From: Comamonadaceae bacterium
Lineage (GTDB): Bacteria; Pseudomonadota; Gammaproteobacteria; Burkholderiales; Burkholderiaceae_C
Direction of reading: 5' to 3'
NCBI GenBank assembly: GCA_947374505.1
Contig: CANCCE010000002.1
Span: 1-36,256, forward strand
Length of the DNA stretch: 36,256 nt
How positions within the stretch are numbered: the first letter of the stretch is position 1; every line of letters starts with the position of its first letter. Both the position numbers and the translations under genes were made by a program. The notes under the pieces were generated by a model. It made no database searches. It saw only the letters and a list, made by a program, of their open reading frames with translations, and had not been told where the DNA came from. Shown one piece after another: positions 21,294 to 30,190 of the stretch.

Positions 21294-21470
21294 ATGCTGC
21301 TCTTTCGTTGGCTTCTGATCTTGCTCATGCTGGCAGCTGGTGCCTGCTTCGCCTTGTTTGCCATCACCGGGCAGCCGCGCTTCAAACGCTACGGTCTGCT
21401 GATTTTGAAGTGGACGCTGGTCTCAGCCTTCGGCTTTTTCGCAGTCTTGACGCTTGAGCGCTTGCGTTGA
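21294..21470 (+). CDS. 58-aa small hydrophobic membrane protein (not in the ORF track)
   Basis: ATG 21294 to TGA 21468-21470: MLLFRWLLILLMLAAGACFALFAITGQPRFKRYGLLILKWTLVSAFGFFAVLTLERLR*; two predicted TM segments with a short basic loop. Confidence 0.65.
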   Translation: MLLFRWLLILLMLAAGACFALFAITGQPRFKRYGLLILKWTLVSAFGFFAVLTLERLR

Positions 21471-21630
21471 AGATCGATGGATCGTGGTCGATGTCTAGCG
21501 TGGCGTCGAATTTCTTGAACTTTCCGGTCACTGCGCCCCCCATCTGCTTGACTGTGAATTCAATCTGACTTTGATCCAGGATCACACCGCGAGGAGCGGC
21601 ATGGACAAGGCCTACCCAGTCAAAAAACAA
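21471..21630 (-). pseudogene. Truncated YceI-family fragment
   Basis: Minus-strand reading AAPRGVILDQSQIEFTVKQMGGAVTGKFKKFDATLDIDHDPS resembles the N-terminal part of YceI-like proteins; the rest of the domain is missing. Confidence 0.6.
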
Positions 21631-21735
21631 GCTTGCGGATGAAAGAACGCGACTTTAACCGACGACCTGTGTCGAATTTTTTAAAAGGGATAAACGCCAA
21701 AATACGCAGGCGCACAAATCTAAACAGCCTGCCGG

Positions 21736-23097
21736 CTACTCATCCCGCATCAACAGTGTTCGATTGGCACGCAGCGCCAGCAAGGTGCAGGCAACCCCCG
21801 ACAGCAGGTAAATGCTGACGGCCACCAGGCCAAAGCGTGCCGACAAACCGAGCGCGACCAGCGGCGCAAAAGCTGCGCCTATCAGCCAGGCCAGATCGGT
21901 CGTCAGCGCAGCACCGGTGTAGCGTAAGTGAGGCAAGAAGTTGGCTGTCACAGCACCGGCCGCCTGGCCATAAGACAGGCCCAGCAAGACAAAGCCAATC
22001 AGGATGAAGGTGTCCTGTCCGATGGTGCCACCGCCTAGCAACATGGGCGCAAACAAAGCAAACACGCCAATCAAAACAGCCAGCAAGCCCAGCGTACTGC
22101 GCCGTCCGATGCGGTCGGCCAACAGGCCACACACAGGCATGGCGCCAGCCGCCAGCAAAGCGCCAACTATTTGCACAACAAGGAACTCACCGATCAATTG
22201 CTCCGAGTACAACATCACCCAAGACAGCGGAAACACCGTGACGATGTGAAACAGGGCAAAACTGGCCAGCGCGGCAAAGGCGCCTATCAACAAGTTGTTG
22301 CCTTGGGTGCTGATCAGTTCGCGCAGGCTGCAGGGTTGCAGTTCATTGGCATCCAGCTCGCGCTCGTACTCACGCGTGACCACCAGGCGCAGGCGGGCAA
22401 ACAAGGCCACCACATTGATGGCGAAGGCGGCAAAGAAAGGGTAGCGCCAGCCCCAGTCTAAAAACTCCGCGCTGCTCAAATTGCTCCAGAGATAAGCAAA
22501 CAGACTGCAGGCAATCAAAAACCCCAGCGGTGCGCCCAGCTGGCCCAGCATGGCATACCAGCCGCGCCGGTCTTCGGGTGCGTTCAAGGCCAACAGCGAT
22601 GGGAGTCCGTCCCACGAGCCGCCAAGCGCCAAGCCCTGGCCGATTCGGCACAACGCCAGCAAGGCAATGGCGCCGACACCCAACACCTGGTAACTTGGCA
22701 ACAAGGCCATGCCGGCGGTGGCGCAACCCAGCAACAACAACGCCAGGCTGAGCTTGGCGCTGCGGCCGTAACGGCGTTGTAGCCACATGCCAGCGACCGT
22801 GCCCAAAGGTCGCACGACAAAGGCGAGGGAAAACAAAATAAACGCGTAGAGGGTGCCCTGCAGGCTGTCCACAAAAGGAAAGAACACCGCGGGAAAGACC
22901 AGCACCGAGGCGATGCCAAAAACAAAAAAATCGAAATACTCAGAAGCCCGCCCGATCACCACGCCCACAGCGATATCGCCCGGGGCGACGCTGTCGCTTG
23001 ATGGCGCAAGGCTGTGGCGACTGGGCTGTTGACGGGTGTCAGGACCGACAACGCTGGCTGGACAGAGGTTCATGGTGGGTGAGGCAGTGTTTTGCAT
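21736..23097 (-). CDS. MFS transporter, metabolite:H+ symporter (MHS)-like
   Basis: About 12 hydrophobic segments; GRASEYFDFFVFGIASVLVFPAVFF, RPLGTVAGMWLQRRYGR, GLLADRIGRRSTL. Confidence 0.85.
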   Translation of the reverse strand: MQNTASPTMNLCPASVVGPDTRQQPSRHSLAPSSDSVAPGDIAVGVVIGRASEYFDFFVFGIASVLVFPAVFFPFVDSLQGTLYAFILFSLAFVVRPLGTVAGMWLQRRYGRSAKLSLALLLLGCATAGMALLPSYQVLGVGAIALLALCRIGQGLALGGSWDGLPSLLALNAPEDRRGWYAMLGQLGAPLGFLIACSLFAYLWSNLSSAEFLDWGWRYPFFAAFAINVVALFARLRLVVTREYERELDANELQPCSLRELISTQGNNLLIGAFAALASFALFHIVTVFPLSWVMLYSEQLIGEFLVVQIVGALLAAGAMPVCGLLADRIGRRSTLGLLAVLIGVFALFAPMLLGGGTIGQDTFILIGFVLLGLSYGQAAGAVTANFLPHLRYTGAALTTDLAWLIGAAFAPLVALGLSARFGLVAVSIYLLSGVACTLLALRANRTLLMRDE

Positions 23098-23108
23098 GGT
23101 GAAAAAAG

Positions 23109-23122
23109 TTGATTCAAATCAA
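23109..23122. promoter_or_regulatory. FNR/ANR-type box 1
   Basis: TTGATTCAAATCAA, perfect match to TTGAT-N4-ATCAA; 11 nt upstream of the MFS ATG (minus strand). Confidence 0.8.
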
Positions 23123-23148
23123 TTTACCTTGGGCAATATGTCCAATCG

Positions 23149-23162
23149 TTGATTTGAATCAA
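23149..23162. promoter_or_regulatory. FNR/ANR-type box 2
   Basis: TTGATTTGAATCAA, perfect match to TTGAT-N4-ATCAA; exact reverse complement of box 1, 40 bp centre-to-centre; upstream of cyoA. Confidence 0.8.
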
Positions 23163-23223
23163 TGAAGCTACAGTAATGATCAATTCGCAATTAGCGTTTA
23201 CCCTTTGTAGCTGGTCACCAAGC

Positions 23224-24276
23224 ATGTCACTCCCACCGGATAGTTTTCGAACCTTAAAACGCTTGGCCCTGTTGCTGGCGACCTTGCCTTTAGCGGCTTG
23301 CAGCACGATTGTGATGAAGCCCTTCGGCGACATCGCGCAGCAGCAATCACAGCTGATTGTCACCGCCGTCGTGCTGATGCTGCTGATAGTGGTGCCGGTG
23401 ATCGCCCTGACGCTGGTGTTTGCCTGGCGCTACCGTAGCACCAACCAAGCGGCGCCTTACACGCCGGAGTGGGACCACTCGACCCGCCTTGAGTTGCTGA
23501 TTTGGGGCGCCCCTTTGCTGATCATCATTGCGCTGGGCGCAGTGACCTGGATCAGCACCCACAAGTTAGACCCCTACCGTCCTCTGGAACGGCTGGACGC
23601 CCATCGGCCACTTGTCGCTGGTGTCAAACCTTTCGTCGTTGAGGTCGTGGCGCTGGATTGGAAATGGTTGTTTGTTTACCCTGAGCTGGGCATTGCTACT
23701 GTGAACGAGCTGGCAGCTCCGGTAGACCGACCCATCGAATTCAAAATCACGGCGTCTACGGTGATGAATTCTTTCTATATTCCAGCGCTGGCAGGACAGA
23801 TTTACGCCATGCCCGGCATGCAAACTCAGCTGCACGCGGTGATCAACACAGCCGGCGTGTATGACGGCTTTTCGGCCAATTACAGCGGCCGGGGCTTTTC
23901 ACACATGCGCTTCAAGTTTTTGGGGTTGGCACCCGCAGATTTTGAGCGCTGGGTGCAAACCACCAGAAGCGCTGGCGGTGAGCTGGCCCGCCAGGAGTAT
24001 TTGAAACTCGAGCAACCCAGCGAAAGCGAACCGGTGCGGCGTTACGCCAGCGTTGACGCCGGGTTGTACCAAGCCATTTTGAACCGCTGCGTCGACAGCA
24101 ACAAGATGTGCATGGGCCAAATGATGGCCATCGATGCAGCTGGCGGTCTGGGCAAGGGCAGCATCGACGGTTTGTCGAGCCAACCTTGGCGAGATGTCCA
24201 GCGCACTTACGTCGCTGCCTTGTGCACGCCTGACAACCTCAGCGGCGAAGGCCCTGTGGCCTATTTAAAAAAATAA
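23224..24276 (+). CDS. cyoA: Quinol oxidase subunit II (CyoA-like lipoprotein)
   Basis: Lipobox LPLAACS, two N-terminal TMs, SANYSGRGFSHMRFKFL (no CuA Cys ligands, so quinol type), CMGQMMAID. ATG 23224 (MSLPPDSF...) preferred; the in-frame ATG at 23176 is possible. Confidence 0.92.
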   Translation: MSLPPDSFRTLKRLALLLATLPLAACSTIVMKPFGDIAQQQSQLIVTAVVLMLLIVVPVIALTLVFAWRYRSTNQAAPYTPEWDHSTRLELLIWGAPLLIIIALGAVTWISTHKLDPYRPLERLDAHRPLVAGVKPFVVEVVALDWKWLFVYPELGIATVNELAAPVDRPIEFKITASTVMNSFYIPALAGQIYAMPGMQTQLHAVINTAGVYDGFSANYSGRGFSHMRFKFLGLAPADFERWVQTTRSAGGELARQEYLKLEQPSESEPVRRYASVDAGLYQAILNRCVDSNKMCMGQMMAIDAAGGLGKGSIDGLSSQPWRDVQRTYVAALCTPDNLSGEGPVAYLKK

Positions 24277-24288
24277 CCGAGATCTCAC

Positions 24289-26289
24289 ATGTTCCCCGTT
24301 CAAGATATTTTGAAGCTTGTGTTTGGCCGCCTAGGCCCGGACGCCATACCGCACGACCCGATTGTTTTGGGCACCCTTGCGATGGTGATTCTGGGCGGCT
24401 TGTCACTGTTTGTGGCGATGACCTACTACCGCGTCTGGGGGACGCTGTGGCGCGACTGGATGACCAGCATCGATCACAAAAAAATTGGCATCATGTATAT
24501 CATCTTGGCGGTGGTGATGCTGTTGCGCGGTTTTGTTGATGCGCTTCTCATGCGCGCCCAACAAGCCATGTCATTCGGTGACAACGCCGGTTTTTTACCG
24601 CCTCACCATTACGACCAAATTTTCACGGCACACGGCGTGTTGATGATCTTTTTCGTTGCCATGCCAGTCATCACGGGCTTCATGAACTATGTGGTGCCCT
24701 TGCAAATCGGTGCGCGTGACGTGTCGTTTCCGTTCTTGAACAACTTCAGCTTCTGGATGACCGCCAGTGGTGCGGTTCTGATGATGATTTCTCTGTTTGT
24801 CGGCGAGTTTGCGGCTACGGGCTGGCTGGCTTATCCACCGCTGTCCGGCATTTTGCAGAGTTCGGGAGTCGGCGTTGACTACTACATTTGGGCGCTGCAA
24901 ATTGCCGGTGTCGGCACCTCGCTGTCGGGGATCAACTTGATCGCCACCATCATCAAAATGCGCGCCCCTGGCATGACCATGATGAAGATGCCCATCTTCA
25001 CTTGGACGGCACTGTGCACCAATGTCTTGATCGTCGCGGCTTTCCCCGTGCTGACGGCTGTGTTGGCTTTGCTGACACTGGACCGCACCGTCGGCACCAA
25101 CTTCTTCACCAATGACCTCGGCGGCAACGCCATGATGTACGTCAACTTGATCTGGATTTGGGGCCATCCCGAGGTCTATATCTTGGTTTTGCCTTGCTTC
25201 GGTATTTTCTCCGAGGTGATTTCAACCTACAGCCACAAACGCCTCTTTGGTTATGCCTCCATGGTTTACGCCACTGTCGTCATCACCGTGTTGTCGTACG
25301 TGGTTTGGCTGCACCACTTTTTCACCATGGGCTCGGGTGCCAGCGTGAACGCTTTCTTTGGCATCACCACCATGATCATCTCGATCCCGACCGGCGCGAA
25401 GATATTCAACTGGCTGTTCACCATGTACCGCGGCCGCATTGTTTTTGACGTGCCGATGCTGTGGTCGATTGGTTTCATGGTCACTTTTGTGATCGGCGGC
25501 ATGACCGGTGTGTTGTTGGCCGTGCCGGCGGCTGACTTCGTGTTGCACAACAGCTTGTTCCTGATTGCCCATTTCCACAACGTGATCATTGGCAGCGTTG
25601 TGTTTGGCATGTTTGCCGGTATCAATTACTGGTTTCCAAAAGCCTTCGGCTACAAGCTGGATGCGTTTTGGGGCAAGTGTTCATTCTGGTTCTGGCTGGT
25701 CGGCTTCTACATGGCCTTCATGCCGCTGTATGTGCTCGGTCTGATGGGCGTGACCCGCCGCATGAGTCATTTTGAGGATCCATCGCTGCAAATCTGGTTT
25801 CAGGTGGCCGCCTTAGGTGCCGTGCTGATCGCCATTGGGATTGCCTGTTTCTTGATCCAACTGGCCGTGAGCTACCGCAACCGGGAGCAGCTGCGCGACG
25901 CCACCGGCGACCCATGGAATGGCCGGACGCTTGAATGGTCAACGTCCTCGCCACCGCCGGAATACAACTTCGCCTTCACACCCGTCGTGCATGAACTCGA
26001 TGCTTGGCACGACATGAAACAGCGCGGACACCAGCGGCCGGTTGCCGGCTTCAAAGCGATTCACATGCCAAAAAACACGGCGGCCGGTTTTGTCATCGCC
26101 ATGCTCTGCGTTGTCATCGGGTTTTCTTTGACCTGGCACATGTGGCTGGTGGCCGGGCTGTTCTTCGCCCTGGTGCTGGTGACGGTTGTTGTGCACACCT
26201 TCAACTACCAACGCGACTTTTATATTCCGGCAGACCATGTCACCGAGATTGAAAACCTGCGCACGCTCTCCCTTGCGGCGCAGGCCTGA
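24289..26289 (+). CDS. cyoB: Quinol oxidase subunit I (heme-copper oxidase, CyoB-like)
   Basis: [76 protein letters not shown]. Confidence 0.97.
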   Translation: MFPVQDILKLVFGRLGPDAIPHDPIVLGTLAMVILGGLSLFVAMTYYRVWGTLWRDWMTSIDHKKIGIMYIILAVVMLLRGFVDALLMRAQQAMSFGDNAGFLPPHHYDQIFTAHGVLMIFFVAMPVITGFMNYVVPLQIGARDVSFPFLNNFSFWMTASGAVLMMISLFVGEFAATGWLAYPPLSGILQSSGVGVDYYIWALQIAGVGTSLSGINLIATIIKMRAPGMTMMKMPIFTWTALCTNVLIVAAFPVLTAVLALLTLDRTVGTNFFTNDLGGNAMMYVNLIWIWGHPEVYILVLPCFGIFSEVISTYSHKRLFGYASMVYATVVITVLSYVVWLHHFFTMGSGASVNAFFGITTMIISIPTGAKIFNWLFTMYRGRIVFDVPMLWSIGFMVTFVIGGMTGVLLAVPAADFVLHNSLFLIAHFHNVIIGSVVFGMFAGINYWFPKAFGYKLDAFWGKCSFWFWLVGFYMAFMPLYVLGLMGVTRRMSHFEDPSLQIWFQVAALGAVLIAIGIACFLIQLAVSYRNREQLRDATGDPWNGRTLEWSTSSPPPEYNFAFTPVVHELDAWHDMKQRGHQRPVAGFKAIHMPKNTAAGFVIAMLCVVIGFSLTWHMWLVAGLFFALVLVTVVVHTFNYQRDFYIPADHVTEIENLRTLSLAAQA

Positions 26290-26315
26290 ACTTAACTCTT
26301 GAAGCGTCCCTAACC

Positions 26316-26939
26316 ATGCAGACTTCTACACTTTTGGCGGCCGGTCACCCGGTACGCTTTTATGACGATGGTGCTCACCATCCCCAGCAAGGCACTTTGC
26401 TGGGATTCTGGATCTACCTGATGAGCGACTGCCTGATCTTTGCTGTCCTGTTTGCTGTTTATGCGGTGCTGGGTCGCGGTTATGCGGCCGGTCCATCGGG
26501 CGCTGATTTGTTCAACTTGCCGCTGGTGGCGGCCAACACAGCCTTGCTGTTGTTCTCCTCCGTCACCTATGGCTTGGCCATGATCGGCATGCAGCATGGT
26601 CACAAAAAGGCAGTGCTCGGTTGGCTGGCCGTCACGGCTTTGTTTGGCTTGGGCTTTCTGAGCTTGGAGCTGTTTGAGTTCTCGCATTTGATCCATGAAG
26701 GTGCGGGCCCGCAGCGCAGCGCTTTTCTATCGTCATTTTTCACCTTGGTTGGTACCCATGGTTTGCATGTCACCTTCGGCACGATCTGGTTGGTGACCTT
26801 GATGTTTCAAGTCAGTCGCTTTGGATTGACCCTTGAGAACAAGCGCCGCTTGATGTGCTTGTCGATGTTCTGGCACTTTCTGGATGTGGTCTGGATTGGC
26901 GTCTTCACCTTTGTTTATTTGATGGGAGTGTTGCCATGA
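26316..26939 (+). CDS. cyoC: Quinol oxidase subunit III (CyoC-like)
   Basis: [64 protein letters not shown]. Confidence 0.94.
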   Translation: MQTSTLLAAGHPVRFYDDGAHHPQQGTLLGFWIYLMSDCLIFAVLFAVYAVLGRGYAAGPSGADLFNLPLVAANTALLLFSSVTYGLAMIGMQHGHKKAVLGWLAVTALFGLGFLSLELFEFSHLIHEGAGPQRSAFLSSFFTLVGTHGLHVTFGTIWLVTLMFQVSRFGLTLENKRRLMCLSMFWHFLDVVWIGVFTFVYLMGVLP

Positions 26940-27331
26940 GCGAGCACCATATTGCGTCCGACGACCACAGCGATCACCACAGCGATGACGACAGCGGCTA
27001 CCACGCCAGCGTCAAAGGTTATTTGACCGGGTTTTGCCTGTCGGTGGTTCTCACCGCGATCCCCTTTTGGCTGGTGATGGCCAAGGTATTGCCCTCGTCG
27101 GGCATCACGGCCTTGGTGGTGCTGGGATTCGCCGCGCTGCAAATCGTCGTCCACATGGTTTACTTTTTACACATGAACACGCGGGTCGAGGGCGGCTGGT
27201 CGATGCTGGCCCTGCTGTTCACCGGGGTGCTGGTGCTGATCATGTTGTCTGGGTCGATTTGGGTGATGTACCACCTGAACACCAACATGATGCCGGTGCA
27301 CGACATGACGGAAATGCGTAACATGCCCTGA
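26936..27331 (+). CDS. cyoD: Quinol oxidase subunit IV (CyoD-like) with His/Asp-rich N-terminus
   Basis: From ATG 26936: [48 protein letters not shown] ... [11 protein letters not shown]; overlaps the cyoC stop (ATGA). Confidence 0.93.
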   Translation: MSEHHIASDDHSDHHSDDDSGYHASVKGYLTGFCLSVVLTAIPFWLVMAKVLPSSGITALVVLGFAALQIVVHMVYFLHMNTRVEGGWSMLALLFTGVLVLIMLSGSIWVMYHLNTNMMPVHDMTEMRNMP

Positions 27332-27334
27332 TCC

Positions 27335-28120
27335 ATGAGCAACGACACCGACCGCCCCCCGCCAGCTGCCAAGCCCTCATGGCTGTTGGCTTGGCTGTTG
27401 TTGGCTGCGGCCTTGTTTGTCGGCTTGCTGGCGCTGGGGGGCTGGCAGGTTCAGCGGCTGCAGTGGAAGCTGGCATTGATAGAACGGATTGAGCAGCGGG
27501 TACACGCCGCAGCAGTGGCGGCACCCGGCCCGGTCGAATGGTCCGCCATCAGCCGTGAATCGAATGAGTACAGCCGGGTTCAAGTCTCAGGGCGCTTCGA
27601 CCACGGCCGGGTCACGCTGGTGCGCGCCAGCACCGTGCTGGGCCGTGGTTTTTGGGTGATGACGCCGCTGCAGACCCGCGCTGGTTTTTGGGTGCTGGTG
27701 AACCGCGGCTTTGTGCCTGAGGCTGACAGTGCGCAACTGGCACGCTTGGGCCCTGCTGAGCCCCAAGTCATCAGCGGTTTGTTGCGGCTCAGCGAGTCTG
27801 GCGGCAGCTTTCTCCAGCACAACGATGCGGCTTCAGGTCGTTGGTACTCGCGAGACGTGCCGGCGATGGCGGCCAGCGTGAAACTCGACGCAACTTCCGT
27901 GGCGCCTTACTTTATTGACGCGGTGGCCTCGTCCGATACGCAGGCCTGGCCGCGCGGCGGGCTGACAGTGCTCAGCTTTAACAACCACCACATTGTTTAT
28001 GCGTTGACCTGGTTTGCGTTGGCGGCCATGTTGGCGTCTGCTGCAGCTTACCTTTGGTTTTCCGAGCGACAACTGCGCAACTTGTTGGCCAGTGGCAAGC
28101 AGGTGGCTTTACGTGCGTGA
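27335..28120 (+). CDS. SURF1-family cytochrome oxidase assembly protein
   Basis: LLALGGWQVQRLQWKLALIERIEQRVHA, VLVNRGFVP, VLSFNNHHIVYALTWFALA; two flanking TMs. Confidence 0.9.
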   Translation: MSNDTDRPPPAAKPSWLLAWLLLAAALFVGLLALGGWQVQRLQWKLALIERIEQRVHAAAVAAPGPVEWSAISRESNEYSRVQVSGRFDHGRVTLVRASTVLGRGFWVMTPLQTRAGFWVLVNRGFVPEADSAQLARLGPAEPQVISGLLRLSESGGSFLQHNDAASGRWYSRDVPAMAASVKLDATSVAPYFIDAVASSDTQAWPRGGLTVLSFNNHHIVYALTWFALAAMLASAAAYLWFSERQLRNLLASGKQVALRA

Positions 28121-29459
28121 ACCGCTGCAACTGTTGCCACTGCAGGCTGATGATTTGAGCGGCGGCGATGTCACTGAAATTCTGGCGGAGCGCAATAATT
28201 TACTTCAGCTGATTCAGCTGCGCTGGCTGGCGGTGGGTGGCCAGCTGACCACGATTTTGGGTGTTCAGTTTGTCTTGGGGGCCCGGCTTCCACTGGCCGA
28301 AATGTTGACCCTGGTCGCTGCGCTGAGCCTGTTCAACTTGGCCAGTTGGTTGCGCTGCCGTACGGCTGCGGGCGAAATCGTCAATGGCGAGTTGTTCACC
28401 GGCTTGCTGGTCGACGTGGCGCTGCTGAGTGCCTTGCTTTATTACAGCGGCGGCATTGCCAACCCTTTTATCTTTTTGTATTTGCTGCAGGTGGCGGTCG
28501 GCGCCGTGCTGCTCAAACCACGCTACATCTGGGCCATGGTGCTGCTGACCAGCGGCTGCTTTGTGCTGCTGACGCTGTGGCACCGGCCCTTGATCCTGCC
28601 AGACCTCGTGGACCTGACACTGTCGCTGCACTATATTGGGGGGTTGGTGGTTTGTTTTGCGCTGAATGCAGCGCTGCTGGTGATTTTCATTCACCGCATC
28701 AGCAGCAACTTGCGCCAGCGTGACGCCCGACTGGCCGATTTGCGCCAACGCGCAGCGGAAGAAGAGCACATTGTCCGCATGGGCTTGTTGGCCTCGGGCG
28801 CGGCGCATGAGCTGGGCACGCCGCTCGCCACCTTGTCGGTGATATTGGGTGACTGGGCGCACCACCCGCCCTTGGCCCATGACCTGGTCTTACGCGACGA
28901 GATCAAGCTGATGCAATTGCAATTGCAGCGCTGCAAGACCATCGTCAGCGGTATTTTGATGTCGGCGGGCGAGGCCCGCGGCGAGGCCTCGGTGGCGACC
29001 ACGTTGCATCTTTTTCTGGACCAACTGGTGGACGAATGGCGCAGCGCTCGCCCGACGCAAGTGCTCGACTATCAGCGCAACGACCTGCTGGACAGACCGA
29101 TTGTGTCTGACTCGGCGCTCAAGCAGATGGTGCGCAATGTGCTCGACAACGGCATTGACGCAGCGCCTTTCATGCCTTTGCAGCTGCGGGTGGAGTGTGC
29201 TGACGACTGGCTCTCGCTGAGTATCCGTGATGCGGGCCCGGGCTTTAGCTCTGACATCCTGGCTAATTTCGCCAAGCCCTACTATTCCACCAAAGGCCGA
29301 CCCGGTAGCGGGCTGGGACTTTTTTTGTCGGTCAATGTGGCGCGTACTTTGGGCGGCAGGATCGACGCCCGCAACCTGGCAGGCGGTGGCGCCGAGGTGG
29401 TGATCAAACTGCCATTGGCCGCGCTGACCCTGCGCGAAAGGACAGAGCATGGAAACTGA
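28113..29459 (+). CDS. regB: RegB/PrrB/ActS-type redox-sensing histidine kinase
   Basis: Six-TM N-terminus with quinone-site motif YYSGGIANPFIFLYLLQVAVGA; H-box GAAHELGTPLATLSVILGDW; HATPase GRPGSGLGLFLSVNVARTLGG. GTG 28113 (VREPLQLLPL) preferred over 28014; overlaps the SURF1 3' end by 8 nt. Confidence 0.88.
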   Translation: MREPLQLLPLQADDLSGGDVTEILAERNNLLQLIQLRWLAVGGQLTTILGVQFVLGARLPLAEMLTLVAALSLFNLASWLRCRTAAGEIVNGELFTGLLVDVALLSALLYYSGGIANPFIFLYLLQVAVGAVLLKPRYIWAMVLLTSGCFVLLTLWHRPLILPDLVDLTLSLHYIGGLVVCFALNAALLVIFIHRISSNLRQRDARLADLRQRAAEEEHIVRMGLLASGAAHELGTPLATLSVILGDWAHHPPLAHDLVLRDEIKLMQLQLQRCKTIVSGILMSAGEARGEASVATTLHLFLDQLVDEWRSARPTQVLDYQRNDLLDRPIVSDSALKQMVRNVLDNGIDAAPFMPLQLRVECADDWLSLSIRDAGPGFSSDILANFAKPYYSTKGRPGSGLGLFLSVNVARTLGGRIDARNLAGGGAEVVIKLPLAALTLRERTEHGN

Positions 29460-29985
29460 ACGTCGGCTGCTGATTGTCGAAGACGACGATGCTTTCGCCT
29501 TGACCTTGAGCCGCTCGTTTGAGCGGCGCGGCTACCAAGTCAAACGCGCTGCGGGTCTGGTCGAGGTGCCCGCTTTGCTATTGACGCACCGGCCCCAATA
29601 CGCGGTCGTCGACTTGAAACTGGCGGCGGGCGCCTCCGGCCTGAGCTGCGTTCAACTGTTGCACGCGCACGATGCGCTGATGCTGATTGTGGTGCTGACC
29701 GGTTACGCCAGCATCGCCACGGCGGTCGAGGCGATCAAGCTGGGCGCGCGGCATTACTTGGCCAAGCCAGCCAACACCGACGACATCGAAGAGGCTTTCG
29801 CCCGCGCCCAAGGCGATACGGCGGTAGCGCTGACCACGCGGACAACATCGGTCAAGACCTTGGAATGGGAGCATATCCATGAAGCCTTAGCGGCTGCCGA
29901 CTTCAATATTTCAGAGACCGCAAGGCGTCTGGGTATGCACCGCCGTACCTTGGCTCGGAAGTTAGAAAAGCAGCGCATCAAATAA
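29449..29985 (+). CDS. regA: RegA/PrrA/ActR-type response regulator
   Basis: Receiver LLIVEDDDAFALTLSRSFERRGYQV, AVVDLKL, VVLTGYASIATAVEAIKLGARHYLAKPA; Fis-like HTH HIHEALAAADFNISETARRLGMHRRTLARKLEKQ. Confidence 0.92.
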   Translation: METERRLLIVEDDDAFALTLSRSFERRGYQVKRAAGLVEVPALLLTHRPQYAVVDLKLAAGASGLSCVQLLHAHDALMLIVVLTGYASIATAVEAIKLGARHYLAKPANTDDIEEAFARAQGDTAVALTTRTTSVKTLEWEHIHEALAAADFNISETARRLGMHRRTLARKLEKQRIK

Positions 29986-30190
29986 TTGGCGGTTTCTTTG
30001 ACGCTTTATAAATGCAGAAGTTTGTAGGGTGTCATTTTCGAGGTTTTTTCGCTACGCCATTCCTGAACTTAGGCTGGCAACCGACACCGTCCAGACGCTT
30101 CTTGTGCTTGCTCTGTACGGCCTGGTGCTGCTGAAGGGTATTGTTAACAACCCACCTGCTCGAATGGCTGTTCAATAGCCCTCTTCGGCT

